Shown: one piece after another, positions 22,356 through 28,692 of the stretch
Numbering within the stretch: the stretch's first letter is position 1
Layout of the letters: every line of letters begins with the position of its first letter
Assembly: GCA_028817855.1 (NCBI GenBank)
Contig: JAPPOT010000261.1
Location: 1-33,511 of the forward strand
Direction: 5' to 3'
Source of the DNA: Myxococcales bacterium
Lineage (GTDB): Bacteria; Myxococcota_A; Polyangia; Polyangiales; JAFGIB01
DNA length: 33,511 nucleotides
The notes under the pieces: generated by a model
Seen by the model: only the letters and a program-made list of their open reading frames with translations
Told to the model about the DNA's origin: nothing
Databases searched by the model: none
Program-made: the position numbers and the translations under genes

Positions 22356-23702
22356 TCAGGCCCCCTTCCCTTCGCGCACGTGCTGCTCACCCAGCAGCCG
22401 GGGCACGTCGACGCCGGTGGTCTCGCCGACCGCGCGCAGAATCGCGGCCATCATCTGCGGGTAGGCGGCCGCGTAGTTGGCCAGGCCGCTGCCGTCGCCC
22501 GGGTCGAGCACGTGGACCTCGTCGACCTCGACGCGGACCTGCTGCCGCACCGCCTCGACCAGCTCTTCGAGGTGCTGGATGACGAAGATCTCGCGCGCGT
22601 GCTCGCCCATCTCGTTCCAGGCCTCGGCCGTGGCCTGGAGCACGTCGACCACCGCGCGGCCGTTCTCGATCGTCATGGCGGCATCGCCCTTGGCGAGTGT
22701 CGCGGTCGCCTCGCGCTGGGTCTCGGCCGGGATCACGACGTCGGCCTGCAGGCGCTTGTGCTCGAGCTCGGCGCGCACCTTCTGCAGCTCGAGCTCGGCC
22801 TCAGCGCGGGCCGTGCGCGAGGCAGCCTCGGCCTCGCGCTCGACCGACTGGGCGCGCCCCTCGAGCTCGGCCTGCACCTTCTTGAGCTCGTTCTGCTTGC
22901 GCAGCACCGCGGTCTCGGCGCCCGCCTTGGCGACCTGGGAGCGCTGGTTGCTGGCCGCCTGGGCCTCGGCGATCTCCTGCATCGCCTGGTTCTCGGCGTT
23001 CTCCGCGTCGCGCAGGGCGCGCGCGATGGCGGGGCGGCCGAGCGAGTCGAGGTAGCCGGTCTTGTCCTGCACGTTCTGGATCTTGAGTGTGTCGAGCTGG
23101 ATGCCGAGCTTGTCCAGGTCGTCCTTGGCGCTCTTGATCAGGTTCTCGGCGAAGGCCAGGCGGTCCTCGTTGACCTGCTCGGGCGTCATCTGGGCGAGCA
23201 CCTCACGCACGGCGCCTTCCAGGGTCTGCTGCGCGACGAGCGCGATCTCGCTGCGGCTGCGCCCGAGGAAGCGCTCGATGGCGTTGCGCAACAGCTTCGG
23301 GTCGGAGGTGACCTTGACGTTGCCAATGGCGTGAATCTGCAGTGGGATGTTGCCCTTCGAGTAGGCGTCGCGCACCACGATGTCGACCGGCATTGCGGTC
23401 AGGTCCATGCGGTCGATCTTCTCCAGGATGGGAATGCGCCATACATGGCCGGCACCCGCGCCCGGAAAGCGCCGCGCATGGGCGCCGGCGCCGTGGGGCA
23501 GCACCACCAGCGGCCCCTGGTCGATGCCGTCGACGATGCGCTTGCGACCCGTGACGATCAGCGCTTCGTTCGGGCGGCACAGGTAGAGCAGGCTACGCGC
23601 GGCGCCGATGAAGACCAGGATGCCCAACCCGACGGCTCCCGCGCCGAGAACGACATCCATGAGGCCTGCCAGCGGCAGCATGATTGCGAAAGCGGCGTTC
23701 AT
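22356..23702 (-). CDS. flotillin-like SPFH protein, first paralogue
   Basis: The 448-residue product has an N-terminal hydrophobic segment (about residues 8-40), LCRPNEALIVTGRKR, an SPFH domain with MDLTAMPVDI, RDAYSKGNIPLQIHAIGNVKV and DTLKIQNVQDKTGYLD, and a coiled coil (about 225-345) rich in Ala, Glu and Arg. The first gene after the YqiJ/NfeD-like protein, it starts one base after that stop. In E. coli YqiK and B. subtilis FloT, such proteins oligomerise on the cytoplasmic membrane face with an NfeD-type partner. The two flotillins probably form hetero-oligomers. Confidence 0.92.
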   Translation of the reverse strand: MNAAFAIMLPLAGLMDVVLGAGAVGLGILVFIGAARSLLYLCRPNEALIVTGRKRIVDGIDQGPLVVLPHGAGAHARRFPGAGAGHVWRIPILEKIDRMDLTAMPVDIVVRDAYSKGNIPLQIHAIGNVKVTSDPKLLRNAIERFLGRSRSEIALVAQQTLEGAVREVLAQMTPEQVNEDRLAFAENLIKSAKDDLDKLGIQLDTLKIQNVQDKTGYLDSLGRPAIARALRDAENAENQAMQEIAEAQAASNQRSQVAKAGAETAVLRKQNELKKVQAELEGRAQSVEREAEAASRTARAEAELELQKVRAELEHKRLQADVVIPAETQREATATLAKGDAAMTIENGRAVVDVLQATAEAWNEMGEHAREIFVIQHLEELVEAVRQQVRVEVDEVHVLDPGDGSGLANYAAAYPQMMAAILRAVGETTGVDVPRLLGEQHVREGKGA

Positions 23703-23703
23703 G

Positions 23704-24306
23704 TCAGTTGCCCTTCTCCCCGTTCGACATCCGCGTCACCGACGCGGTGGTGTCCTGCATCTCGACGACCAGCGCGGTGTCGCCCACCGCCAAGGGCTGG
23801 TCGTCGTCGGTCACCGCCAACACGTCGACGGTGGTGCCCTTGAGCTCGAGCCGCACCTTGCCCGGGCCCTCGCCGCCCACCGGCAAGAGCACGCGGCCGG
23901 TCTGCCCGATGTAGTCCGCCGCGCCCGGCACCGCACCCACCTCGCTGCGCGTAAGCGCGCGAATGGTGTAGGCCGCGCCGAGCCCGCAGGTCATCCCCAT
24001 CCCCAGCGACAGCCCCAGGGTGGCCATGCTGCCCGCCAGCTCGAGCGCCTCGAAGACGACCCCCGTGAGCCCGAAGAAGGCCGCGAAGAAGCTCCAGAAG
24101 CGCAGCGACAGGAAGAGCGCGGCCAGGCCGGCCACGTCCCCGTGGGCCGGGCCGTCATCGATTCCGTGATCGAGCCCACCATCGGCATCCCCGTCGGCAT
24201 CCACGTCGATGTCGCCGCCGTCGCTGTCGTGGTCGCCACCGAACATCGAGGCGGCGAGCAGCACGCCACCCAACACCAGTCCAAAGACGTAGATCTTGAA
24301 GAGCAT
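23704..24306 (-). CDS. YqiJ/NfeD-like OB-fold membrane protein
   Basis: The product (200 residues from ATG 24306) has a first helix at about 3-22, an Asp/His-rich loop at 24-58 (including DVDADGDADGG, which resembles a calcium-binding DxDxDG loop), two or three further helices (about 60-117) and a C-terminal OB-fold (about 133-190) with IGQTGRVLLPVGGEGPGKVRL. This layout matches the E. coli YqiJ group, which is paired with the flotillin YqiK. It leads the operon with the two flotillins. NfeD proteins are thought to anchor or regulate flotillin assemblies. The metal-binding role of the loop is an inference from the motif only. Confidence 0.85.
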   Translation of the reverse strand: MLFKIYVFGLVLGGVLLAASMFGGDHDSDGGDIDVDADGDADGGLDHGIDDGPAHGDVAGLAALFLSLRFWSFFAAFFGLTGVVFEALELAGSMATLGLSLGMGMTCGLGAAYTIRALTRSEVGAVPGAADYIGQTGRVLLPVGGEGPGKVRLELKGTTVDVLAVTDDDQPLAVGDTALVVEMQDTTASVTRMSNGEKGN

Positions 24307-24523
24307 GGGCTGCCCCAATCCCCCGGGGCCGCTCAGTGTAACCGGCCCGGACAGTGGGCGATACCACTCCCTGACCGGCGACGGCGCAGCCGCGCACGTC
24401 TCCTCCGACGCGCGTGGTGATTTGCGCGCTACACATTGTCGCACCCCCATATACGCCCGTTGCAGGCCGCCAAACGCTGGCCTAGAAGGGGCCTCTCATC
24501 CCGTAGCTCGATGGAGACTTGCC
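24307..24523. promoter_or_regulatory. divergent region between flotillin operon and DsrE cluster
   Basis: The 217-bp region contains the start regions of two divergent operons. An AT-richer patch around 24415-24455 includes CATATACG, which could be a -10 element, but I find no -35 at 16-18 bp. No gene or clear inverted repeat of 8 bp or more is seen. Confidence 0.3.
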
Positions 24524-24850
24524 ATGGCGAAATACCTGCTCATCGAATCGCGTGATCCGTTCGACGCGGCCGAGGTCGGCAACCACTACGAGGTGGCCGA
24601 GACGCTCAAGAAGGCCGGCAACGAGGTCACCCTCTTCCTGGTCGAGAACGGCGTGCTGCCCGCGCGCAAGAGCCCCGCCTCCGAGCGTCTGACGGCGCTC
24701 TCCAAGGCGGGCGTCACGGTGCTGGCCGATGCCTTCTCGCTCAAGGAGCGCGGCATCGGCGACGGCTCGGTGGCCGAGGGCATCGGCACCTCCCCGCTCG
24801 AAACCGTGATCGACCAACTCGAAGCCGGCGCAAAGGCCGTCTGGCACTGA
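24524..24850 (+). CDS. DsrE-family protein 1
   Basis: The product (108 residues, GGAGA upstream of the ATG) starts MAKYLLIESRDPFDA and has the alternating beta-alpha pattern of DsrE/TusD proteins: KAGNEVTLFLVENGV (about 31-45) and later KAGVTVLADAFSLKERG. It has no Cys, so it cannot itself carry sulfur on a cysteine. It is the first of three tandem genes of this family and resembles the small third component of DsrEFH/TusBCD-type sulfur-relay trios in size. The function of this trio is not known; sulfur relay is an inference. Confidence 0.75.
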   Translation: MAKYLLIESRDPFDAAEVGNHYEVAETLKKAGNEVTLFLVENGVLPARKSPASERLTALSKAGVTVLADAFSLKERGIGDGSVAEGIGTSPLETVIDQLEAGAKAVWH

Positions 24851-24866
24851 AGGCGCAGAGGACACG

Positions 24867-25277
24867 ATGGCAAAGAAAACCCTGACCTTCCTGATGATGG
24901 ACGCGCCCTTCGAGAGCCCGCGGACGGCGACCGCCTTCCGCCTGCTCGAGATCTGCGCCGAGCGCGGACACGACGTGAACGTCTTCGCCTACGAAGGCGC
25001 CGTGGCCCTGCCCTTCTCGAAGCAGAAGCCCCACGCCAACGCCGTCCACGGGCACGACGTGGACGAGGAGGAGCACCCCCTGCCCAAGGACTGGGTGGCC
25101 GGCCTGCAGAACAAGTTCGCCGACAAGGGCGGCAAGCTCGAGTGGACCAACTGCGGCCTGTGCGTCGACGAGCGCGGCGTGGGCGAGGCGATCGACGGCA
25201 TCGGACGCGGCACCCCTGGCGACCACTGGAAGTGGGCCGAGAGCTCGGACAATACCCTGGTGATCGGGACCAAGTAG
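24867..25277 (+). CDS. DsrE-family protein 2, with candidate sulfur-carrying cysteines
   Basis: The 136-residue product follows the first gene by 16 nt. It has the family's first strand (KTLTFLMMDAPFES) and VNVFAYEGAV, and near residue 95 has TNCGLCVDERGVGE. In DsrE and TusD a Cys in an 'xxCxxCxxARG' setting takes up persulfide sulfur, so this is the likely active subunit of the trio. It is otherwise an ordinary length for DsrE. The DsrE/TusD-type assignment is by motif; the partner enzymes are not in this window. Confidence 0.8.
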   Translation: MAKKTLTFLMMDAPFESPRTATAFRLLEICAERGHDVNVFAYEGAVALPFSKQKPHANAVHGHDVDEEEHPLPKDWVAGLQNKFADKGGKLEWTNCGLCVDERGVGEAIDGIGRGTPGDHWKWAESSDNTLVIGTK

Positions 25278-25286
25278 GAGGCGACC

Positions 25287-25667
25287 ATGAAGGTACTGCA
25301 AGTGATCGAAACGGCGTATCGCTGCAACCTGGAAGAGCAGGACGACCCGGCGGTCTGGATCACCCACGCCATGAAGGGCGCGGGCGCCGACCTCGGCGTG
25401 CTGCTGACGGGCAACGCGGTCAACTACGCGGTCAAGGCCCAGGACGCCAGCGGCCTGTCCTTCGGCGGCAAGGTGCAGGCACAGCCGCCCAACATCGCAC
25501 GCGACGTGGCCAAGCTCGTGGACAAGGGCATCGAGGTGCACCTGGTCAGCGACGACGCCGCGGCGCGCGGCATCGAATCGAGCGATCTGATCGAGGGCGT
25601 GAAGCCGATCACGCGCCGTGAGCTGGCCGCGCTCTACGACGCCCACGATCAGGTCTGGAACTGGTAA
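25287..25667 (+). CDS. DsrE-family protein 3
   Basis: The 126-residue product begins nine bases after the second gene stop, behind AGGAGG. It starts MKVLQVIETAYRCNLEEQDDPAVWITHAM and has the family pattern with GADLGVLLTGNAVNYAV and a later KGIEVHLVSDDAAARGI. It has one Cys at about residue 13, not in the usual active-site position. The three genes probably encode a hetero-oligomer like DsrEFH. The last residues (ALYDAHDQVWNW) look like a C-terminal amphipathic helix. Confidence 0.78.
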   Translation: MKVLQVIETAYRCNLEEQDDPAVWITHAMKGAGADLGVLLTGNAVNYAVKAQDASGLSFGGKVQAQPPNIARDVAKLVDKGIEVHLVSDDAAARGIESSDLIEGVKPITRRELAALYDAHDQVWNW

Positions 25668-25671
25668 GGGC

Positions 25672-26091
25672 TCACTCGCAGACGAGCTCGGCCTCACCCG
25701 GCTCGAAGCAGCCAACGTAGCTGCGGCCGTCTTCCTCGATCAGGATCCCATCCTCACACGGAGTCTGCTCGAGCGAGGCGCCGTCCGCTGGCGTCCGGAC
25801 CTGAATGTAGACGCCCTCCGAGGTGTGCACGATGGCCTCCAGGCCGCCATCCTCGGTCTCGTAGAGGGCGCGGAAGGTCCCGCCCTGGCGCAGGGCCATG
25901 ACCGCGCAGGCATCGACGGCGCTGGTGTCATCGAAGGCCAGGCCGCAGTCCATCAAGCCGAAGCCGCCCTGGTCGCGCGTGTAGTCGTCCAGATCGCAGC
26001 CGTCATCGGAGCTGCAGCCGACGAGCGCGGTGGAAGCCGCCAGCAGGACAAGGGCGATGGCGACGGGTGCGACGGACGAGAGCCGGGTCAT
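25672..26091 (-). CDS. Cys-containing lipoprotein of unknown function
   Basis: The 139-residue product has a lipoprotein signal with lipobox LVGC (Cys26), an Asp-rich tether, and a small domain with six further Cys (about residues 32-138) that could form disulfides: GLMDCG, VDACAV, EQTPCED, YVGCF and ELVCE. No family recognised. It lies downstream of egtD on the same strand, separated by 34 nt that contain an imperfect hairpin (GCAGGG at 26098-26103 with CCCTGC at 26119-26124), so it may be transcribed separately. Confidence 0.75.
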   Translation of the reverse strand: MTRLSSVAPVAIALVLLAASTALVGCSSDDGCDLDDYTRDQGGFGLMDCGLAFDDTSAVDACAVMALRQGGTFRALYETEDGGLEAIVHTSEGVYIQVRTPADGASLEQTPCEDGILIEEDGRSYVGCFEPGEAELVCE

Positions 26092-26125
26092 GCACTGGCA
26101 GGGTAGCAGCCCCGCAGGCCCTGCG

Positions 26126-27109
26126 TCAGTCGGCGCGCGACAGCAACACGCTGCAGAAGCGTCGCCCGCCGTCGAACCAGCTGCGTTCCACGCGCAGCCC
26201 GGCGACGCCCGCGAGGGACTCGATCTCCTCCGGCGAGTACTTGTAGGAGTTCTCGACGTGGATCAGCTCACCCGCGGAGAGCTCCACGTCCAGGTCCAGC
26301 TGCTCGATCCGGACGCGCTGGGGACCGGAGCTGCGCAGCGACATGTCCACGTAGCCCGCGTCCTCGTCGTAGTGTGCGACGTACTCGAAGGCGCCGAGAT
26401 CGAAGTCCGCCCCGAGCTGGCGATTGACACGCTCGAGCACGTTCATGATGAACAACCGGGTGACGCCTTCGGGATCGTCGTAGGCACGCTCGAGCACGCT
26501 ACGCTCCTTGCGCAGGTCGAAGCCGATGAAAGCCTGATCTCGATCGCGCAAGGGCAGCTTGGAAAGGAAGCGCGCCGCCTGCCCGCGATCGAGGTTTCCG
26601 ATGCTGGATCCCAACCACACGAAGAGCCGGGGATGCGCGTCCCGGGTCAGGCTTGCGAGGGCGGAATCGTAATCGCCGACCAGGGCGCGGATCGTGAGCT
26701 CCTCGTGATCGCCGACCATCCGTTGGGCGCTCTGCTCGAGGGCGCTGCGGGAGACGTCGATCGGAACGTAACTGACAGGCCCCTGACGCTCGCTCAAGGC
26801 ACCCAGGAGCAGATCGGTCTTCTCGCCACTCCCGCTGCCGAGCTCGACCACCTCGCAGGGCGCGTCGAGCTCGCGCACGATCTCCGCGCCGTGCCGCTGC
26901 AGGATCTCGCGCTCGGCGCGCGGTGGATAGTAGGCCTCGAGCGCGCAGATGCGCTCGAACAGCGCGCTACCGCGGGCGTCGTAGATGTACTGACACGGCA
27001 GCGCCTTGCGCTCTGCGGCCAGTCCCGCGCGCACGTCGGCCGCAAAGGCGCTGTGGCCAGCGGCGGCGCGGGTCTCTTCCAACGTGATGCGCGCGTGCTC
27101 GACGCTCAT
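26126..27109 (-). CDS. egtD: EgtD-type L-histidine N-alpha-methyltransferase
   Basis: The product (327 residues from ATG 27109) follows the EgtD pattern: KALPCQYIYDARGSALFERI and ALEAYYPPRAE near the start, the SAM motif VVELGSGSGEKTDLLL, YVPIDVS, VWLGSSIGN and, near the C-terminus, HVENSYKYSPEEI with the Glu and Ser that hold the histidine substrate in EgtD. The enzyme trimethylates histidine to hercynine, the first step of ergothioneine synthesis. No EgtB-like gene lies in this window, so the pathway partner must be elsewhere if it exists. The frame extends to 27163, but the ATG at 27109 fits the family start. Confidence 0.93.
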   Translation of the reverse strand: MSVEHARITLEETRAAAGHSAFAADVRAGLAAERKALPCQYIYDARGSALFERICALEAYYPPRAEREILQRHGAEIVRELDAPCEVVELGSGSGEKTDLLLGALSERQGPVSYVPIDVSRSALEQSAQRMVGDHEELTIRALVGDYDSALASLTRDAHPRLFVWLGSSIGNLDRGQAARFLSKLPLRDRDQAFIGFDLRKERSVLERAYDDPEGVTRLFIMNVLERVNRQLGADFDLGAFEYVAHYDEDAGYVDMSLRSSGPQRVRIEQLDLDVELSAGELIHVENSYKYSPEEIESLAGVAGLRVERSWFDGGRRFCSVLLSRAD

Positions 27110-27490
27110 CGATTCACTCCCCCGGCTTCGGGCATGGGCAGCCTGTATGGGGCTCCGCGACAACCGTCAAGCCCGCCGCCCGGCACCCCAGAGCGGGCGC
27201 ACAACCTCTGCAAATGTAGGAAAATCGAGCGATGAACAGGATTGTTTATAACCATGAATTGGGACTCGAGATTTGGGCCTTGAGGGGACCCGAATGAGGG
27301 CACCTCCCCCATAGGGGTTAGTCGACTCACCTACTGGCATGTTACCTAAGCGCATGATTTTCAGCGTTTTTTTGACATACCTAGCCAAGATGGGGGATTC
27401 ACTTGATGTTCCAGCTTTTCTAAGCTGCGCCCAACTTGTCCGCCTTGGGGGGCTGACTTCTACGGATTTGGAGGGGGACCCCGAGGCACC
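27110..27490. promoter_or_regulatory. AT-richer leader between egtD and the HTH-receiver-PilZ gene
   Basis: This 381-bp region is distinctly richer in A and T than its flanks and has no gene I can support. It includes a TTGACA box at 27372-27377, but no good -10 at normal distance. There is a perfect hairpin CAGCTT-TTCT-AAGCTG (27412-27427) and a purine-rich GGAGGGGGA about 14-22 bases before the ATG at 27491. The hairpin sits 63 bp upstream of the start and could be part of the leader of the regulator gene. Confidence 0.4.
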
Positions 27491-28528
27491 ATGAAGCCCT
27501 ACCCCGTGAGCAACGCAACTCCACTGCTACGCGCGGAGCTCGACCGCTTCGCCGACCGCTACCGCCTGACCGCCCGAGAGCACGATGTGCTCTTCCTGCT
27601 ATCCACAGGCTGCTCGACCGTGCCCGTGATCGCAGAGCGCCTGGGCCTGAGCCAGAACACGATCCACAACCACTTCAAGAACATCTTCCGGCGCACTCGG
27701 ACCAACAGCAAAGCCGGACTTCTGGCATTGCTGATCAACGAGACGCTGCGCCGCCAGGCGGTGGTCGAGCCCTTCGTGCGGCGACCGCGGGTGCTTCTGG
27801 TGGAGCCGGACGACGCCGAGCGCATCCGCGCGATCGAGGCGCTCGAAGCCCGCGGAGTGGAGACGTTGTGGGAGCTGCGTCCAGACCACGTGCTCGAGCG
27901 CATTCGCGAGCGGCGCGTGGACGCGGTGATCGTGGATCATTCGATCGCAGACGACGGCGAGCCGGGGTTGCTGCAGCGGATTGCCGAGCGCTTTGGTCGT
28001 CATCCGATCGTGATGGTGGCGAGCGACGAGCCCAACGCCGATCGCAGCAGCTGGACCCTGCGCGGAGCGACGGACCTGTTCCAGAAGCCGATCAGCATCG
28101 ATCGTCTCCTTTTCTCGATCCTGGAGCACCACATCGAGAGCCCCTACGAGCGCAGCCGCCTGGTGCGCGTGGAGACGGAGCTTCCGGCGAGGGTCGACGG
28201 CGACGTCAACGGTGCGATCGGCAACCTCGGCTTCGGCGGAGCCTTCGTGATGCTCCCAACCCAGACCCTCGACGAGGCCACGAGCTACGCGGTGGGCAGC
28301 CGCGTCCAAGTGAGCTTCGAGCTCGAGGAGCGCGAGCGCATGGATCTGGAGGGAGAGGTACGCTGGCGTAGGGGCAACTCCAGGCCCGCCAAGCAGGCGG
28401 GGATCGGCGTGCAGTTCGTCAACTTCGACGGGGCCGCTCGCGACGCGATCGAGGGCTTCGTGCGCCGCCGTAAGCTGGGAAACTGGCTGGACGGCAACGA
28501 GCCCAAGCGGGCGGCTGCCCACGCCTGA
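27491..28528 (+). CDS. LuxR-type HTH, receiver-like and PilZ domain fusion
   Basis: The 345-residue product has three domains in an unusual order. First, a LuxR/GerE-type helix-turn-helix (about residues 24-85: YRLTAREHDVLFLL, IAERLGLSQNTIHNHFKNIF). Second, a receiver-like domain (about 98-215) that keeps the acidic pair near Asp107-Asp108, the phospho-acceptor Asp149 (VIVDHS), Ser178 and Lys199 (FQKP). Third, a PilZ-like domain (about 217-335), where the usual D/N-x-S-x-x-G appears as NLGFGG and the RxxxR motif is weak. DNA binding is likely; c-di-GMP binding by this PilZ is uncertain. It is a candidate transcription factor linking a phosphorelay, and possibly c-di-GMP, to genes not seen here. 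Confidence 0.85.
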   Translation: MKPYPVSNATPLLRAELDRFADRYRLTAREHDVLFLLSTGCSTVPVIAERLGLSQNTIHNHFKNIFRRTRTNSKAGLLALLINETLRRQAVVEPFVRRPRVLLVEPDDAERIRAIEALEARGVETLWELRPDHVLERIRERRVDAVIVDHSIADDGEPGLLQRIAERFGRHPIVMVASDEPNADRSSWTLRGATDLFQKPISIDRLLFSILEHHIESPYERSRLVRVETELPARVDGDVNGAIGNLGFGGAFVMLPTQTLDEATSYAVGSRVQVSFELEERERMDLEGEVRWRRGNSRPAKQAGIGVQFVNFDGAARDAIEGFVRRRKLGNWLDGNEPKRAAAHA

Positions 28529-28583
28529 CCCCCCAGGATTTCGCACCTGCATGTACGTGCCCGCTCACATCGCGGTGCGCTAC

Positions 28584-28614
28584 TTGACGGGATCCTGCCG
28601 TCACGCGGTAAATT
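28584..28614 (+). promoter_or_regulatory. possible sigma70-type promoter for the PilZ-PEGA gene
   Basis: TTGACG (28584-28589) and TAAATT (28609-28614) lie 19 bp apart in the 164-bp gap before the next gene. The -35 is good; the -10 and spacer are only fair. Transcription from here would give a leader of about 70 nt. Confidence 0.35.
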
Positions 28615-28692
28615 AGCTGTACTGGAGGCGTGGGTGGGGCGCAGGGCCCAGCCCAGGTCTCGCTGCCGCGGTTCGAACGGAGAGAGCGCGAC

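Noticed and set aside
27106..27330. A 74-codon open frame on the minus strand within the leader upstream of the HTH-receiver-PilZ gene
   Set aside because: It overlaps the egtD start region, has no good ribosome site, and its composition looks like translated non-coding DNA.
28661..28690. GGTTCGAAC resembling a tRNA T-loop before the PilZ-PEGA gene
   Set aside because: No acceptor stem, anticodon arm or D arm can be drawn around it; it is a chance match in the leader.
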